A DNA stretch of 64,000 nt, from positions 930,001-994,000 of the forward strand of contig JAPEIS010000001.1 in NCBI GenBank assembly GCA_029531795.1. Reading direction: 5' to 3'. Each line of letters begins with the position of its first letter. Position 1 is the first letter of the stretch. Of the stretch, positions 45,301 through 58,599 are shown piece after piece. The stretch is from Sclerotinia nivalis (taxonomy: Eukaryota > Ascomycota > Leotiomycetes > Helotiales > Sclerotiniaceae). The notes beneath the pieces are model-generated. The model saw only the letters and a list, made by a program, of their open reading frames with translations. It was not told the origin of the DNA and did no database searches. Position numbers and translations under genes: made by a program.

Positions 45301-48300
45301 TGATAATGGTGTACAAATGGTTTGATGATAATCTCTTCAAAGAGTTCATTTGGGAATCGAGATTGTGGTATGCTTTTCTTTTGCTATTGGTTGCCAAATT
45401 GGGAGGGGGGGTCTGTATTTGTCAAGATTATTAAGGACTAAATAATGTTACTATAAAGAATCGTTATTCATTATTTATCATTCGCGAAACGCTGGATATT
45501 CTTTGCAATGTAAAAATTTATATCAAGTTTGATATCATTACAGTATTCAACAAATTGTAAATCGTTGAAGGGGATGAATGGAAAACTATATTCATTACTC
45601 GTTTTGGTTTTTTTGAATTTCTAGTTATGCTTTTTGGTTTCTGCAATGTATTTATATTGTTCCAATATTATATCAATCATACGTTTTTCGACGAGTTGGA
45701 CAAGTATTACATTGTATATCTCAATAATGTTCTAATCTACTTTGATAATCTTATAAAACATAAAGAATATATCTATCAAATAGTTCAAAAATTAATGAAT
45801 ACTGGATTACAGATTGATATTAACAAATGCAAATTCGAAATTATGAAGATAAAGTATTTGGATTTTATTATTACAATTGAAGATATCGAAATGGATCAAA
45901 AAAAGATTACAATTATTATATTTTGGGAATTGTTTTTATATGTAAAGGATTTACAACGATTTCTTAGTTTCATCAATTTCTATCGACGTTTTATAAAAGA
46001 TTTTTCAAAGATTTGTTGTTCTTTTAATGATCTCTTGCAGAAGAATATTATATAGGATTGGACTGCAGATTATACAAAGGCTTTTGATACTTTAAAAAGA
46101 GTTTTCACAATGATATTGGTTTTGATATACTTTGATTACAAACGGAAAACTGTTTTGGAAATCGATACTTTTGATTGGACTTTAGGAAGAGTTCTTTCGT
46201 AATATAATGATAATAACATTTTGTATTCAATTGTTTACTTTTCATTTAAGTATACAATAACGGAATGTAATTATAAGATTTACAATAAAGAACTATTTGC
46301 TATTATCAAAACAATGGAAGAATGGTGTTTAGAGTTTCAAGGTTTATAAGAGGAGTTCGAGATTTTCATTGATTATAAGAACCTCGAATATTTTATGATT
46401 ATAAAAGCTCTCAATCAATAATAAGTGCGATGGTTTGAATTTCTGTCTCAATATAATTTCTGTATAGTTTATCGATTAGGAAACAAAGCTATTCGATTAG
46501 ACGTATTAAGTAGAAAACATGAAGATCGGTTATATCGCTTTGATCCAAACGATGAATATCTAAAGAATCGAGAATGCATTGTTCTTTTTCAGGATCGTTT
46601 TGATGATGATCTTTATAAGGATTTGATTGGGTATATCAATTTGGTATTAGTGGAGACAATAGTATTACTTTATGATCAATCAATTGATGTTTTAATCGAT
46701 GCAGTGTATACTAGGTCCGATATTGTAGATCAACTTATCTCTGCTTTTAACGATTCATCGGTGATTAAATGGCTAAAAGAGTATCGTAAAATCCTTCGGA
46801 TTGTTATACAAGATTGTTCGGTCCAAAATAATAGAATTTACTATCGGGATAAGATTTGGGTTCCACTAAACGATAAGCTCAAACTCCAAATTATCTATCG
46901 AATTCATTCTTCTGGTTCTGCTGGCTATTCTGATCGAACTAAAACAATCGATTTTGTCTTTCGTATATATTGGTGGTCTAATATGTATTTGGAGATTATA
47001 TCCTATATAAAAGCTTGCGAACTTTGTATTTGTATTAAATTGTTCAAATCGGTGCCTTTCAGATTTTTGAAACCGTTGTCTGTTCCTTTTCGTGTATGGT
47101 CTGATATTTCAATTGATTATATTATATTGTTTCTGGATTGTATTTGTTATAATTCTATTTATAAATATATCTTGGTGGTAGTCTGTAGGTTAATCAAAAT
47201 GAGATATTTCATTGGTACATGTATGCTAACGATAGAGGAGCTAATCGATGCTTTTATCAGCTGCGTTTATATGCTTCATGGATTTCCGGATAATATCATT
47301 TCCGATCGGGGAATGCAGTTCGTATCAGGATTCTGGTTACAACTCTCGGAGTGATTGGGAATTATCTTAAAACATTCTTTAGTTTTTCATTCTCAAATAG
47401 ATGGTCAGATTGAATGTATTAATTCGGTTCTGGAGTAGTATTTACAAGCTTTTGTTAATTATCATTAAAACGATTGGTTGGATTGGCTACCCTTAGCCAA
47501 ATTTGTATTCAATAATTTGGTCTCTGAAATAACTGGTTATTCGTCTTTTTTCATCAATTATGGTTTTAATCTATACATAGGTATTGAGTTTAATAAACTT
47601 TACCCACCGGATATAACTCTAATACAAAAACGGGAATTCTTTAAAGGTAATAGAACTACAGATCGTATAAAATATATCTTAAAGCAACTTTGTACTTTTA
47701 TACAACAAACAATTGCTACTTATAAGAACTATATTAATCACCATTGCTCTGATTCACCTTGTTACATAGTTGGCTAGAAAGTTTTTGTCAATACTAAGAA
47801 TATAAAGATTTTGTATAAAGCAAAAAAGTTAGATGATAAATAGATCGGCCCTTACAAAATTATCAAAGTTTATCCTTATACTTATCTTATTCAATTGTCT
47901 AAGAACATTAAAATCTTCCCTGTTTTCCATTATTCTCTTTTACTTCCAACTCATACTAATCCTCACTTCCCGATTTAAGTAACAATTAGCGAATCAGAAT
48001 CCCTGACTACACGGGACAGAATTTTGGAGCGGGATAACGATAAAGATAAGCCTATTCAGAAATGGATATTTGAAGGAGTTCTAAATAATCATAATAAAGA
48101 TGGTTATCATTATTTGGTCAAATGGAAACACTATACACCAATTTGGCAATCAGTTAATGATTTAAAGGGTAACAAGAAGATTCTTATCGAATATTATCGC
48201 CTTCATTCAAAAAAGTTAAAATCGCCAGCTTAGGTCCTAAAGCACCCCGACACTATTATATTGCAACCGGAACTATAGAATTTGCAATCGGAATCACACA

Positions 48301-48528
48301 ACACAATTGCTACACCTATTCTACAAAGATCCACTTGCATTAAAATTGTTCGTTTCGTTTAAAGGTATATTATGTATTATAACAATAAGAAATATAATAT
48401 CATTAAAGAATATTATACGTTTTTTATTCAGGAATCTAATTAAGAAAAGAGATCTGTATTTTTTCTTTATTTTTCTTTATTTTTTAATACCCATTTAAGG
48501 TCAAATAGGTTTCTTGAGAAGGGGGTAC
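42359..48528 (+). mobile_element. Ty3/gypsy chromovirus-type retrotransposon 1, RIP-decayed
   Basis: Plus-strand order is standard: gag (ATG ~42384; FKFDKLFIGPKESFSVFF ~43060), a Cys-rich knuckle relic (~43420-43460, His position lost), aspartic protease (VTSLIDSGYSGEVFID ~43920), reverse transcriptase (YYIVYLNNVLIYFDNLIKHKE ~45700), RNase H (~46080-46430), integrase zinc and core region (IYWWSNMYLEIISYI ~46960; ISDRGMQFVSGFW ~47300) and a C-terminal chromodomain (GYHYLVKWKHYTPIWQSVND ~48095). Numerous TAG/TAA/TGA stops stand where Gln or Trp is expected. A purine tract GAGAAGGGGG directly precedes repeat copy B, as a polypurine tract before a 3' LTR. The plus strand is T-rich and C-poor, so damage fell mainly on one strand. 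Confidence 0.85.
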
Positions 48529-48691
48529 TATTACAGGTTCATCTTCTTTCACCTGCACGTAATCATATGTACCTTAGGCATACATGTATACATTCACTTC
48601 TATATAGTCAGGTCACCTCCTTGACCTTCTTCTCCTCCTCGTAGTACAACAATAGATCAAACCTACACATACCTTTTCCCTTACCGTGATA
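48529..48691 (+). repeat. 163-bp LTR-like repeat, copy B
   Basis: Begins TATTACAGG (TGTTACGGG in A and C) and ends CCGTGATA. About ten differences from copy A, all C/T or G/A transitions by eye, concentrated in its first 70 bp. It follows the polypurine tract of element 1, so it best fits that element's 3' LTR. Confidence 0.8.
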
Positions 48692-51600
48692 GGTATCCTG
48701 GATATTAAAGCAATTAGTAACGATAAATGATTCAAATCTTATATATAGATAATAATTATAATTTGTAAAGAATAGAATCAAATAGGAACTTTCAGATTAA
48801 ACGGAATTGATTGAAAATTCAATAATCGATAATTATTCGGATTAATCGTTCTGTAAATACGAAATATATGATCGAAGATACTGTTCGAGTATAGTGTTTG
48901 CTTTTTTAGTTTACCTATCGATTTCCGGATGGTAGGCTATCGATAGTTTCGATATTGTATTCAAGCGTTTACAAATGTGTTTCTAGAAATCAAATATAAA
49001 TTGAATATTATGATCGAATATAATCATCGATAATAAGCTATATAACTTCCAGATATGTTTCAGAAACAAATAGATTACTTTTTCGGAATTATAAGTATTG
49101 TAATAAAGCAAGAAATATTTCATTTTAGTTAATCGGTTGATTATTATGAATATCATATTGTAATTAAAACTTTTTGAGAGATATATTATGAAATCGATCG
49201 ATATATCTTTTTATATTTATTGAAGGATTGGGAGTGGGTAAAGAATACCTTTTTGTTCTTTACGGTTTGGTGCTGTTTGGTAGTAGTTATAACAATTATA
49301 TATCTAATGATTGATATAGTTATAATATCCAGATCAATAGTAGTTTCGGGATAGGAGCTTGAAGGTACGAATACAATGCGGGTGATTTGTAGTAGAGGAG
49401 TTGTGGATCAAACAAAGCAATTCAGCTTTCAGGTTATTATAATCAGAAACGAAAAGCTTTCTGCGATAATATAATAAACTATTATTCTCGGTGTATTTGG
49501 ATAGAGTAATATAAAGATATTTGAATGCTTTCTTTATCAAAGTTTTTAAAATAGATACAGATATAGGGTCGGATATATATACTTCAGCAAATAGAGTTTT
49601 CAGTTTTTCTGGTGGTTCGAATAACAGATCGGGGATTACAATGAATGTTGGGGGCTGATCAAATAGAGTAATAGAAATAGATAGTAATTCAGGGATCAAT
49701 AAAGTTTTAAAGATAAATAGAATGTTAGAAGTAAACAAAAAACCAGGGATGGATAGGATAGATTTGAGGGTTGAACGAATTGAATCAAGTTTTTTCGGCG
49801 ATTGATGGGATTGATTATAAATAGTGATTGCAAAACGAATTCTTTTCTTTAAAGAATCTATTGGATTAAATGAAATAAGTATAAGCGAAATAGATATGGA
49901 AGCAGAAATGGATACAGGGAATAAAACAGAATTAAGATTTTCTGATTTCAAAATCGTTTGGTTTTGATATAAGAGACATTTATTTTTTTCTTTAAATAGA
50001 TTCTTTAACTTTTTGGTTAGAATATTAGATTTAGCTTCTTGTTTATTTGATCGATAAATAATCTTGAAATTGAATCGAGATAAAAATTCAGATCAATAGG
50101 TTTAACAATAGTTCAATAATTTGGTAATTATAAAATACTTCAAATTCTTATGATTTGTGATTATCTAAATTGAAGATAGCGTTTTCTTTAATTCTAGATA
50201 TTATTTCTTGAAGTATCGAATAATAACCAGTAGTTCTTTATTATAAATCTTATAATTATATTCGATAACTGAATACTTTTTCGAGAAATATGTAATAGGT
50301 TTCAGAATTCCTATATTATTGTATTGGGATAGTATTTCAATAAATACGAAATCGGATATATCGATTTCTATGATTATATCTTTTTCTTAATCGAAAGTAG
50401 TTAGGATTGGTACTTCAATAAACACTATCTTCAGAGTAGAAAAAGCTTTCGTATAAATAGGATTTCAAATAAACGGGATATTTTTTCGGATTAGATTAAT
50501 CAATGAATGTATAATAAATAAAAAACCACAAATAAATCATCGATAGAAATTACCAAACCTAATAAATGCTTGTATATCTGTTAAATAGGTTGGGATCTTC
50601 TATTCGATGATTGTTTTGATCTTTATAGAGTTTATTCGGATATCTTCTTGGTTTATAATAAGGCCTAGGAATTTGGTTTCAGATTTCAAGAAATTGTATT
50701 TCTTCAGATTCATATACAGATCAGTTTTCTTTAAAACTTTCAAGATTTTTTGAATATAAACGATATACTTAGAGTGGATTCTATTATAGATCAGAATATC
50801 ATTTAGATAAGCAGTATAGAATATATTTAAGTATTCTTGTAGGGTATCGTTGATAAAATGTTGGAATGTAATGAGTGTATCGATCAATCCAAAGGATATA
50901 ATCAGGGTCTCAAATAGATCGAAATAGGTATAAAAAACAATTAGATATTTCTATTTTTCCTTAATTCTTATATTATTGAATATAAAGATAATATTGATCT
51001 TTGTAAAGAATTTTATTTCTTTTAAATTGTTCAAGGATTTTTTGATAAACGATAATAAATAGCGATCTTTTATTGATAAATTATTCAAAATTTGATAATT
51101 GATACAGAATCGTAACCCTTTATTAGATTTCTTGATGAATAGAATAGATAAAATCGAAATGAACGAATTCGAATAAATAAATCCTTTTTGAAGGTTTTCG
51201 GATAATTAATCTTTCAGAATAATAAATTTGTTTCGGGATATAAAATAGAAAACTTCAAATAGTAATTTGGCTTCCTTTTTCAGACAGATATTGTGGTCGT
51301 ACGATCGATGCGGGGGCAGTTTGTCGGCGTTTCGCAGGGAGAATACATCGATTCAGGATCGGAATTTTTTAAACAGGTTAGATGGGATAGAGTCTTTTCT
51401 TTGGGACAGGATATCGTTAATTAGGTTTATAATAATTTGGAATATCTTATAATTGTGATGAGTATATATTATATAGATTTTCATTAATATAGATACAATA
51501 TCCTTACTTTGAAGAGTATTTGGATAGAAAGGCAGATATACTGGGTAAGCTTTCTTTGGGATATTCTATAATGCTTTTATACAGAATAATTGTAATAATA

Positions 51601-53112
51601 TATTACAGAATTTTCAATAGAATTTATTATTGAATCGGAATATATTAAATACGAATTTAATATAGGGATTATATTTTTTTAGTTATACTAATCCCAAAAT
51701 AATCGGATAATGGATTAATTCAGTAATATAGATTTTTGATTTCTTTTCGTAATAATCATTGATTTGCAAATTGACTAGAATATAACGATCCATTCGATTT
51801 TCAAATAGTATTTTCCCGTTGAATTCAATAACTTCGAATAAGACAGATAATTTGTACATTAGGAGCTTAATAGCTTTAACCCAATTTCGATTTGCAAAAG
51901 TATATCCTTTGCATTTGTTATCTATTATAATATAAATAGAACAGAATCGATCAAGCATTGGTAGAACAATAACAAATAATATTATTAGATTTACTTGATT
52001 GTTTGTTTTTTCAACAAAAGATAAATCTCGAATTACAACAATAAATAAGTATAATATATATAGGGTTTTTGTTTGACAACGATTTATGCTAGACAGATTC
52101 CGTTTCCCGAACTTGGGGAGCTAGAAGGGGATAGATTGTATGATAATATAGTATATGATTGAATCTGGGTAAAGAATAGAACAGGGAATGGCGGGGTAAG
52201 ATTGGTAAGACTAGTTTTAGTTTGCACAGAATGATTATCTAGGAATAGATAGTCTTTTATATAATGATCGGCAGATTTATAATGGAAGTATTCTTTTTGT
52301 TTGTATTTATTAATATATCTTTAGGAATTAAAATCTATTGGATCTTCAATAAATATAATCGTAGTAAGAATAGTAGATCGAATAATAGAATTCGGGAATA
52401 GAGCGGGGGTATAGTTAATAGAATTCAGATTTTGAATAGTAATATAGAGTAACAGAACGATTGGATTACGACCGGAGCTGATCGATTCCATCAGATACAG
52501 ATAACGATTCTCCAATGTTTATACAAAAGCAGCGAATATATTAATATTATCTGTAAAAAATTCAACAATAATAATCTGATTCTTCAATTTACTCGATAAA
52601 GTTTGTTCTAATAGAATAACTAGGGTATTGTTGTTATTGGTTATCCTAGTTTCCAATGCTAATCTTTGGAATTCAATATAAAAGATATAAAACGATTGAT
52701 TCCTTTATTTTAAATTGATCAAGAGTTTTTAGACTTTGATTTGTTTGTTTTGATTTCTATAAGCTCTTTTCAGTATTTACAATAGATCTTTATAATTAAC
52801 AAGTTTAACAAATTGTCCTTTGATATTATACGATCGAATTTGTGTAATAGTGGATCTAATTAATCTTCCAGTTATATAAATCAAATAGAAATGCGGGGAA
52901 ATGAAGTGATCGGAATTGATATATATTTTATTCTGTATTTGATCAACAAATCAATCAAGATCGATTTTCGTTCTATCAAATGATACAGAATCAGGTATTT
53001 TCTTATTCAATTGAGGTTTTAACAAAATAGGAATGGCAATTGGAATTGTAATAAGAATTAAAGACAAGGGATCGATCAGATCAATAAAAGTTGAAACAAA
53101 CGGGGCAATAGA
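48692..53112 (-). mobile_element. Ty3/gypsy retrotransposon 2, truncated at both ends, RIP-decayed
   Basis: Minus-strand order: gag (~53.1-52.7 kb), aspartic protease region ending ELIHYPIILGL (~51.7 kb; NRNWVKAIKLLMYKLSV upstream), reverse transcriptase (FYTAYLNDILIYNRIHSKYI ~50.8 kb; KFLGLIINQEDIRINSIKIK), RNase H relic (~50.3-50.0 kb), integrase zinc-binding segment (CLIHNSSTTNHPHCIRTF ~49.4 kb) and a core remnant with AYHPEID at ~48.95 kb. The sequence stops soon after the integrase core at copy B, and gag abuts copy C with no untranslated leader or primer site seen. The RT differs from element 1, so it is another family. The plus strand is G-containing but C-poor; stops are frequent. Confidence 0.75.
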
Positions 53113-53275
53113 TGTTACGGGTTCATCTCCCTTCACCTGCACATGATCATGTGTGCCTTAGGCACACATGCATACATTCACTTCTATATAGTCAGGTCAC
53201 CTCCTTGACCTTCTTCTCCTCCTCGTAGTACAACAATAGATCAAACCTACATATACCTTTTCCCTTACCGTGATA
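53113..53275 (+). repeat. 163-bp LTR-like repeat, copy C
   Basis: TGTTACGGGTTCATC to CCGTGATA, in direct orientation to copy B and inverted to copy A. Near-identical to A (about three transitions), and much less AT-rich than the elements around it. Confidence 0.8.
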
Positions 53276-53682
53276 ATAGAAATGGAATGGAATTGAATTA
53301 GATAAATAATCAATTTATCGTTTTCCTTTTTTCATCATATAAATATAGTTTTTTCGATTTACAGATCGAGAATAAACTTTTGAATTACAGATTGCAAATC
53401 AATCATTTCTGTTTCCATTCTTATACTGAATTCGTAAAGGAAGGTAAAATAACAATACCAGATCACAATATCATTGATTACAACGATAGCGAATTCTTTA
53501 GAGAAATCGGGTTGGCTAGACAGGTACGGATGGAACGATATCGTAGAAGTATCGGTACAGATAGGAAAGAGCTATATAGTATCATAGAGGTAGCAGACAG
53601 GATAATAGAAATCACTTTTATTAATAAGACATAGTTCGAAGAACTACATTTCTACAAAAGGAACGTTTCCTTTAAATACATT
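53276..53682. other. AT-rich spacer
   Basis: Carries an 84-codon plus-strand frame (53380-53634) with a basic segment RQVRMERYRRSIGTDRKE. It may be a retroelement gag or structural fragment, but no family is recognised. Confidence 0.3.
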
Positions 53683-53816
53683 TGTGTATGCTAGGGCTCC
53701 GAGCCCTAGCATTCTTACAGGGTACGATCACCGAGCGTACCCCGCTCGGTGCTGGATCGGACAGGTGGAGCCTACTAAAGGGGCCGGTCCAGTGGCCCGG
53801 CCCTGACCCCGTGATA
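53683..53816. repeat. GC-rich structured island, LTR-like end
   Basis: About 134 bp of strikingly GC-rich DNA in AT-rich surroundings. It holds a perfect hairpin at 53690-53710 (GCTAGGGCTC-C-GAGCCCTAGC) and an imperfect one around GATCACCGAGC / GCTCGGTGCTGGATC. It ends CCCCGTGATA, the same terminal octamer as the 163-bp repeats. It interrupts the reading frame of the adjoining LINE fragment, so it looks like an inserted solo LTR or short element. Confidence 0.55.
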
Positions 53817-55480
53817 ATACAGGCTATATATAATTGTCTTAATGTTTTCAGGTTGAGCCTTTTTTCTATATTAGTTAATCTGATTATTCGATAAAATGCT
53901 GCTTTAGTTTGAATAGTTTGGATTGAAATATGTTGTTTAAAGTTGAGGCTAGAATCGAATTATATTCTTAATTATCTTATTAATATTGAAGATTGTACAA
54001 TTTCGGAATTTGGAAGTTTGATTGGGGTATCTTTGATATATTTGGATATAGAGAAGTGTATAAATTCTGTTTTGGCTAGATCGAATTGAATAGTATTCTT
54101 TTCATTTAGAATATAGATTTACCGAATTGTTCTTTCGAGAAAAAGGATGTTCTCTTTTTAGTTTGTTGAATATGTGATTAAGGCTATATCATCTATATAC
54201 GAAATATATTCAATCGAATTCGATTGAAAGAGGTTTCGGATATAGATTAAGAAAAGGATTGATGAAATAGGGTTTCTTTATGGAATTCCAGTATTGATTG
54301 ATTTGAAGGTTTTTGTTTGATTATCGAATGAGAGTTTGAGTAATCTGTTTTCCAAGAATGATAAAATCCAAGCGATAAGATTGATTGAGAGTTTTAGATT
54401 TTTGTATATATCTAGAAGATGATTCTTGGATATATAATCGAAAACGCTTTTAATATTCAAAAAGAAAACTGAAGTTTTCTTTTTGATTTTAGTATTCCTT
54501 TTGATTTCGGTAATAAATAGGATTGTTGTATCGATTGCTGATTTTTTTTGTTTTTTATTTATTTGTGTATAATGAAATAGTTTCGTTGTTTCCGTTAGAT
54601 AGTTAAGTTTTTGAGTTAGGATTTTTTCATTGATTTTGTTTAAGTAGTTGAATAATATAATAACTCTGTATACTTTTGGTATATTATAATTTGATTTCGA
54701 AGGTTTCTTGAAAATAGCTTTTGTAGTTTGTTTTCAACAAGAAGAATGATATTTTAGATTAATTAGATTGTTAAAAAGTATAAAGAATTCTTTCGGGATT
54801 GTTTTGTAGATCCGGATAATAATTTCTTGAGTAATGTTATTAGGATCTGGGGTTTTCCTTTTGATTTTGATTGAGTATGTATTGAGAAGTTCGTTTTCAG
54901 TAAATTTGAATTAGTTTTATTATTTTGATTGTTTGTATTCTTCTTATATAGGTATAGAAATACTTGAGGGAGAGGGAAATAAGATCGATTTGAATGTTAA
55001 GTATTTTCCTTCGAATGAATTTTCCAATTTTGAAGAGTTAGATTTGATATTCGGGATTCTTTCGATTCGAAGATCTTTTGTATAGAATATAACTCTGAAA
55101 ATCGTTTGGGTATTTTTCTTTTTCAGAAATTCATTCTAATAGTTTTTCTTAATTGTTTTAATAGCTTGATAATAATGATTTCTTATCGATTGATAAACTC
55201 TTTTGAGCAAATCATTTTTAGGATATTGTTTGATATCTTTATATACTAATATAAATCTTTTTCGAAGATCTTTCAATTCTGAAATCCACCAGGGTTTTGC
55301 TTTTTTGGTTGATTTGTATTTAGGAATACTTGTATTTGTTGAATATATAATGATTCGAGTAAATTCTGTAATAATATCATCGAATATTTGTATATTCGAT
55401 TTGTTAATCAATAAAAAATCAAGGGAATCGAATTCTGAAATGGATAAATTAAGGTATTCATTCTGTTGGGAGGACAGGGG
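53817..55480 (-). mobile_element. Second LINE fragment, RIP-decayed
   Basis: Minus strand: pre-RT linker AKPWWISELKDLRKRF (~55.3 kb) then reverse transcriptase segments IKSVFDYISKNHLLDIYKNL, WILSFLENRLLKLSFDNQT (~54.4 kb) and ISYIDDIAL (~54.2 kb), running into thumb sequence (AAFYRIIRLTNIEKRLNLK) that is cut by the GC-rich island at 53.82 kb. No RNase H or 3' tail follows. The sequence differs from LINE 1 at 33-36 kb. Confidence 0.72.
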
Positions 55481-56560
55481 ATAACAACAGTATTCTATAT
55501 AGTATAAATAATATTGTATTGTAGTATGAGTTATTTTTCCTCTAAGGTTCTCTCCGTATGAAGAGGTTATATATCAAGGTGGAGTAACAATATATGACCA
55601 TGTTCTGATACTAACTAAACTCTTCTCTTTTGTACGAATGTGAGTCGTACAAAGGATTCGAATCGGAACATGTGACTATTATTGTACAATTGATTAGCCC
55701 CTCCTTTCATTTGCTTTTTCAACTCTTCAATTTTATCAACTTTCTATTCCTTTTCCTTTTCAATACAATTTCAAAACCAATCAATAACTCTTTCAAATCT
55801 ATCAAGAACTTCTAAAATAAAGCTTCCTTTCGTTTTCAAAAAGAAAATCGCGATTATAATATATATTCTATCATTCATACAACAAGGCTTTGTATAAATC
55901 TGATTTCTTGTATCAGGGCTATAGTTTTGTACGATACTGCTTTCGCTATTACTCGGGTCGATCAAAATCCTATTCTCTTTATTGGCGGACAACAACTCTT
56001 ACCCTTCTGTTATAATCCTTTGCAATTGGCTTTGATTGTGCTGTTTGGCCGTTCTGTTCTTTTTGTATATAACAGAATTTCACCAGTTCAGGTTCGAACA
56101 ATACACCTTTCGTACATCAATACGCTTTTGATACAGAATCGTAGAAGAATTGTTCCGAACAGATACTGTATATATCGTCGTTGGGGTTTGACGCCTTTTC
56201 TTGAATACCATCGGGTTGTTAGCCATTTCTATGATTGCTATAGAAATTGCAAATAGCGTAATCATACAGCTCGCTATTCTATACGAAAGGATGGTCCCGA
56301 AGATTCTAGAAAGTATAATTTACTTCCTACAAATGATAGAAACAGAAACGATAACAATAACGATAATAACATTACTCCTAATAATGAAGCTAAATAGAAC
56401 TAGCTCGTATTAGATTCTCGAAAAGCATCACTTCTTATCGAATGATTTTCTGATTTGGATATATACGGATTCGTATTAGGGATTCAACTTTTCTTTTTTC
56501 AATATTTAAAAGAAATGAAAAATAAATTTTAAATAAATATAATTAATCAATAATAAAATA
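55481..56560. other. Unassigned decayed AT-rich sequence
   Basis: Short frames on both strands without recognisable domains. It may contain the ORF1/endonuclease part of LINE 2 or the 3' flank of the copia relic. No gene is called. Confidence 0.35.
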
Positions 56561-58262
56561 AATACAAACAAACTCCAAAGAAATCCTAATATTCAATTTA
56601 TATATACAAAGGTTTAATTGCCTTTCGTATATTCTTCTTTACTTATCTATCCTTCGATTCGTACAACAAGATAATTTTAATCGATCAGTTTCTTCAATAC
56701 TTTATTTGGTATTACCTTTGTTATTGTATCAATAGAGTTATCTTGACCATTTATCCATCTGATTTCTATGAGTTTATATCGTTCATACGATTACCTCAAA
56801 GTTATGATATCAATCATCAGTCTCTTTTTTTTTGTAGTCCCCAACTTTACCAAGCATTTGTACAACGAATACAAATCAATGCAAACTATAATTGGAATAT
56901 CAGGAAGTTCCAATTATAAAGTTATCATACTCAAAATAATACGAATTGCAATATCAATATCGATATCAATTACCATTCCATATATCTCCACTACCAATAC
57001 ACTTCGTATTACCTGTTTGCTTTTCGTATTAATATATTGAATAACATTTCCTTTGATCTCGAATTTGCTTTTTTCAACTGGAATTTCGTTTACAAATACG
57101 ATAACATACCCAATCTGGTTACTTAAATCTTTGTTATTTGTAAACGATCCATTTACAAAAATAAATAGCTTTGTATTATCTAAATCAAGGAGAATATAAT
57201 ACAAACCTCGATTCAAATTATCCATTTGCTATTTCAATCGTTTATTTAATGTATCAATATCATTATCGTTTGATTGTTATTGTTGTACTGCGATTGATAA
57301 ATCGTACAAGACTTCTGATTGACATATAATTACAATATACACACTTCTTACTCGTTGTTCTCGATAGTATTCGTTTCGATCATTTGTTTTTTCAACGAAT
57401 TTGAGTTTCTTACCTTGATTTTTTTATATAAGGATCATATTGTCGTCGTCCTTACAAAGAATACAGTTATTGAAGATAAAAGGGGATTTGTTCGAAAATT
57501 GTTCTGTTAATTTTGCTTTCAAATTTGCTTTGATCAATTTTGAATTTTCTTGTTCTATAAATTCATCGGTTGCTAAGATCAAAGTATCATCGATTTGTAT
57601 ACCTACAATACCAAATTTCCGATCTTTTATTGTATAAATAATCAATAAATATAGATCGTATATAAAAATAATTATATTCAACTTTTCTTGATAGTATTTT
57701 CAGTATATTGCCCATTAATGAATTCCTGATTCTGGAATACTATATAATAGTTTTTTGACCATTATAATCGTATCAATCAGGAATTTGTATTTTAATTCTT
57801 TAGACAAATAAACTAGGATCGTATAATTCAACACTATTATCGATTGTAAATATATTTGGATTATATTGCGAAGTTATAAGAAGGCCTTCTTTTATACGAA
57901 TGATAGGGCTAATATTACAATCAATCGTTGATTTGATTATTGAATCGTAAACGACTAAATCAAAATCGTTCTTTTCCCTTCATTGTTGTAAATTTGAATT
58001 ATTAAATGCAACTTTTCGTATAAAATATCCGTTACCTTTCCTTTGATTTTATTAACCAATCAAGAATTGAAGATTTGTTCTTTATATATTTCAGGATCGT
58101 ATATTACAATGTTACGATCACAGATCTTACAATAACCGATCATATGAATACACGTTATGATTTGATCGAATTAGTATAAGATTAGAATGGTCGTAAAAAC
58201 AAACAAGCATAGGCTATATTAATACCAAAAATCATATAATAGACCCTGCATATTATATACGC
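56561..58262 (-). mobile_element. Ty1/copia retrotransposon relic (RT and RNase H)
   Basis: Minus strand: reverse transcriptase end with FGIVGIQIDDTLILATDEFIE (~57.6 kb, the xDD region), then NLNRGLYYILLDLDNTKLFIFVNGSF and LSNQIGYVIVF (~57.2-57.1 kb) and a TRSVLA-like SKQVIRSVLVVEIYGM segment (~57.0 kb), the usual copia RNase H landmarks. Weaker matches continue to ~56.6 kb. Stops and A/T substitutions are frequent. LTRs were not identified. Confidence 0.72.
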
Positions 58263-58270
58263 AAAGGAAA

Positions 58271-58362
58271 AATCCAGCAAAATTGTAAATCTAACAAAAT
58301 TATAAATCCAACAAAATTGTAAATCCAACAAGATTGTAGGTCCAATAGAATTCTAAATCCAG
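58271..58362. repeat. 17-bp minisatellite, about 5.4 copies
   Basis: Unit AATCCAACAAAATTGTA. Five consecutive 17-bp copies with mostly transition differences, then a partial AATCCAG. It lies between the copia relic and gypsy element 3. Confidence 0.85.
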
Positions 58363-58599
58363 GACCTTTCGAAATCCTAAAGGCTCCAAATACAAAAATC
58401 TATATAAGCAAAATGGATTCCTTTATTTGTAAAACTTCATACTCAAGAATAATCATTAATTTAACACTATAATTACTATACAATATAATCGTTATATCTT
58501 CATTCTCACCAAACCCCTATTTGATCTTTAATAGAAACCACCACGGCCTTTTTATAAATCCCTTGATCATTTCTTAATGATAAAGGATTATAGCAGCAT

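Noticed and set aside
58271..58362. CRISPR-like array
   Set aside because: Copies are contiguous 17-mers without spacers in a eukaryotic transposon region; it is a minisatellite.
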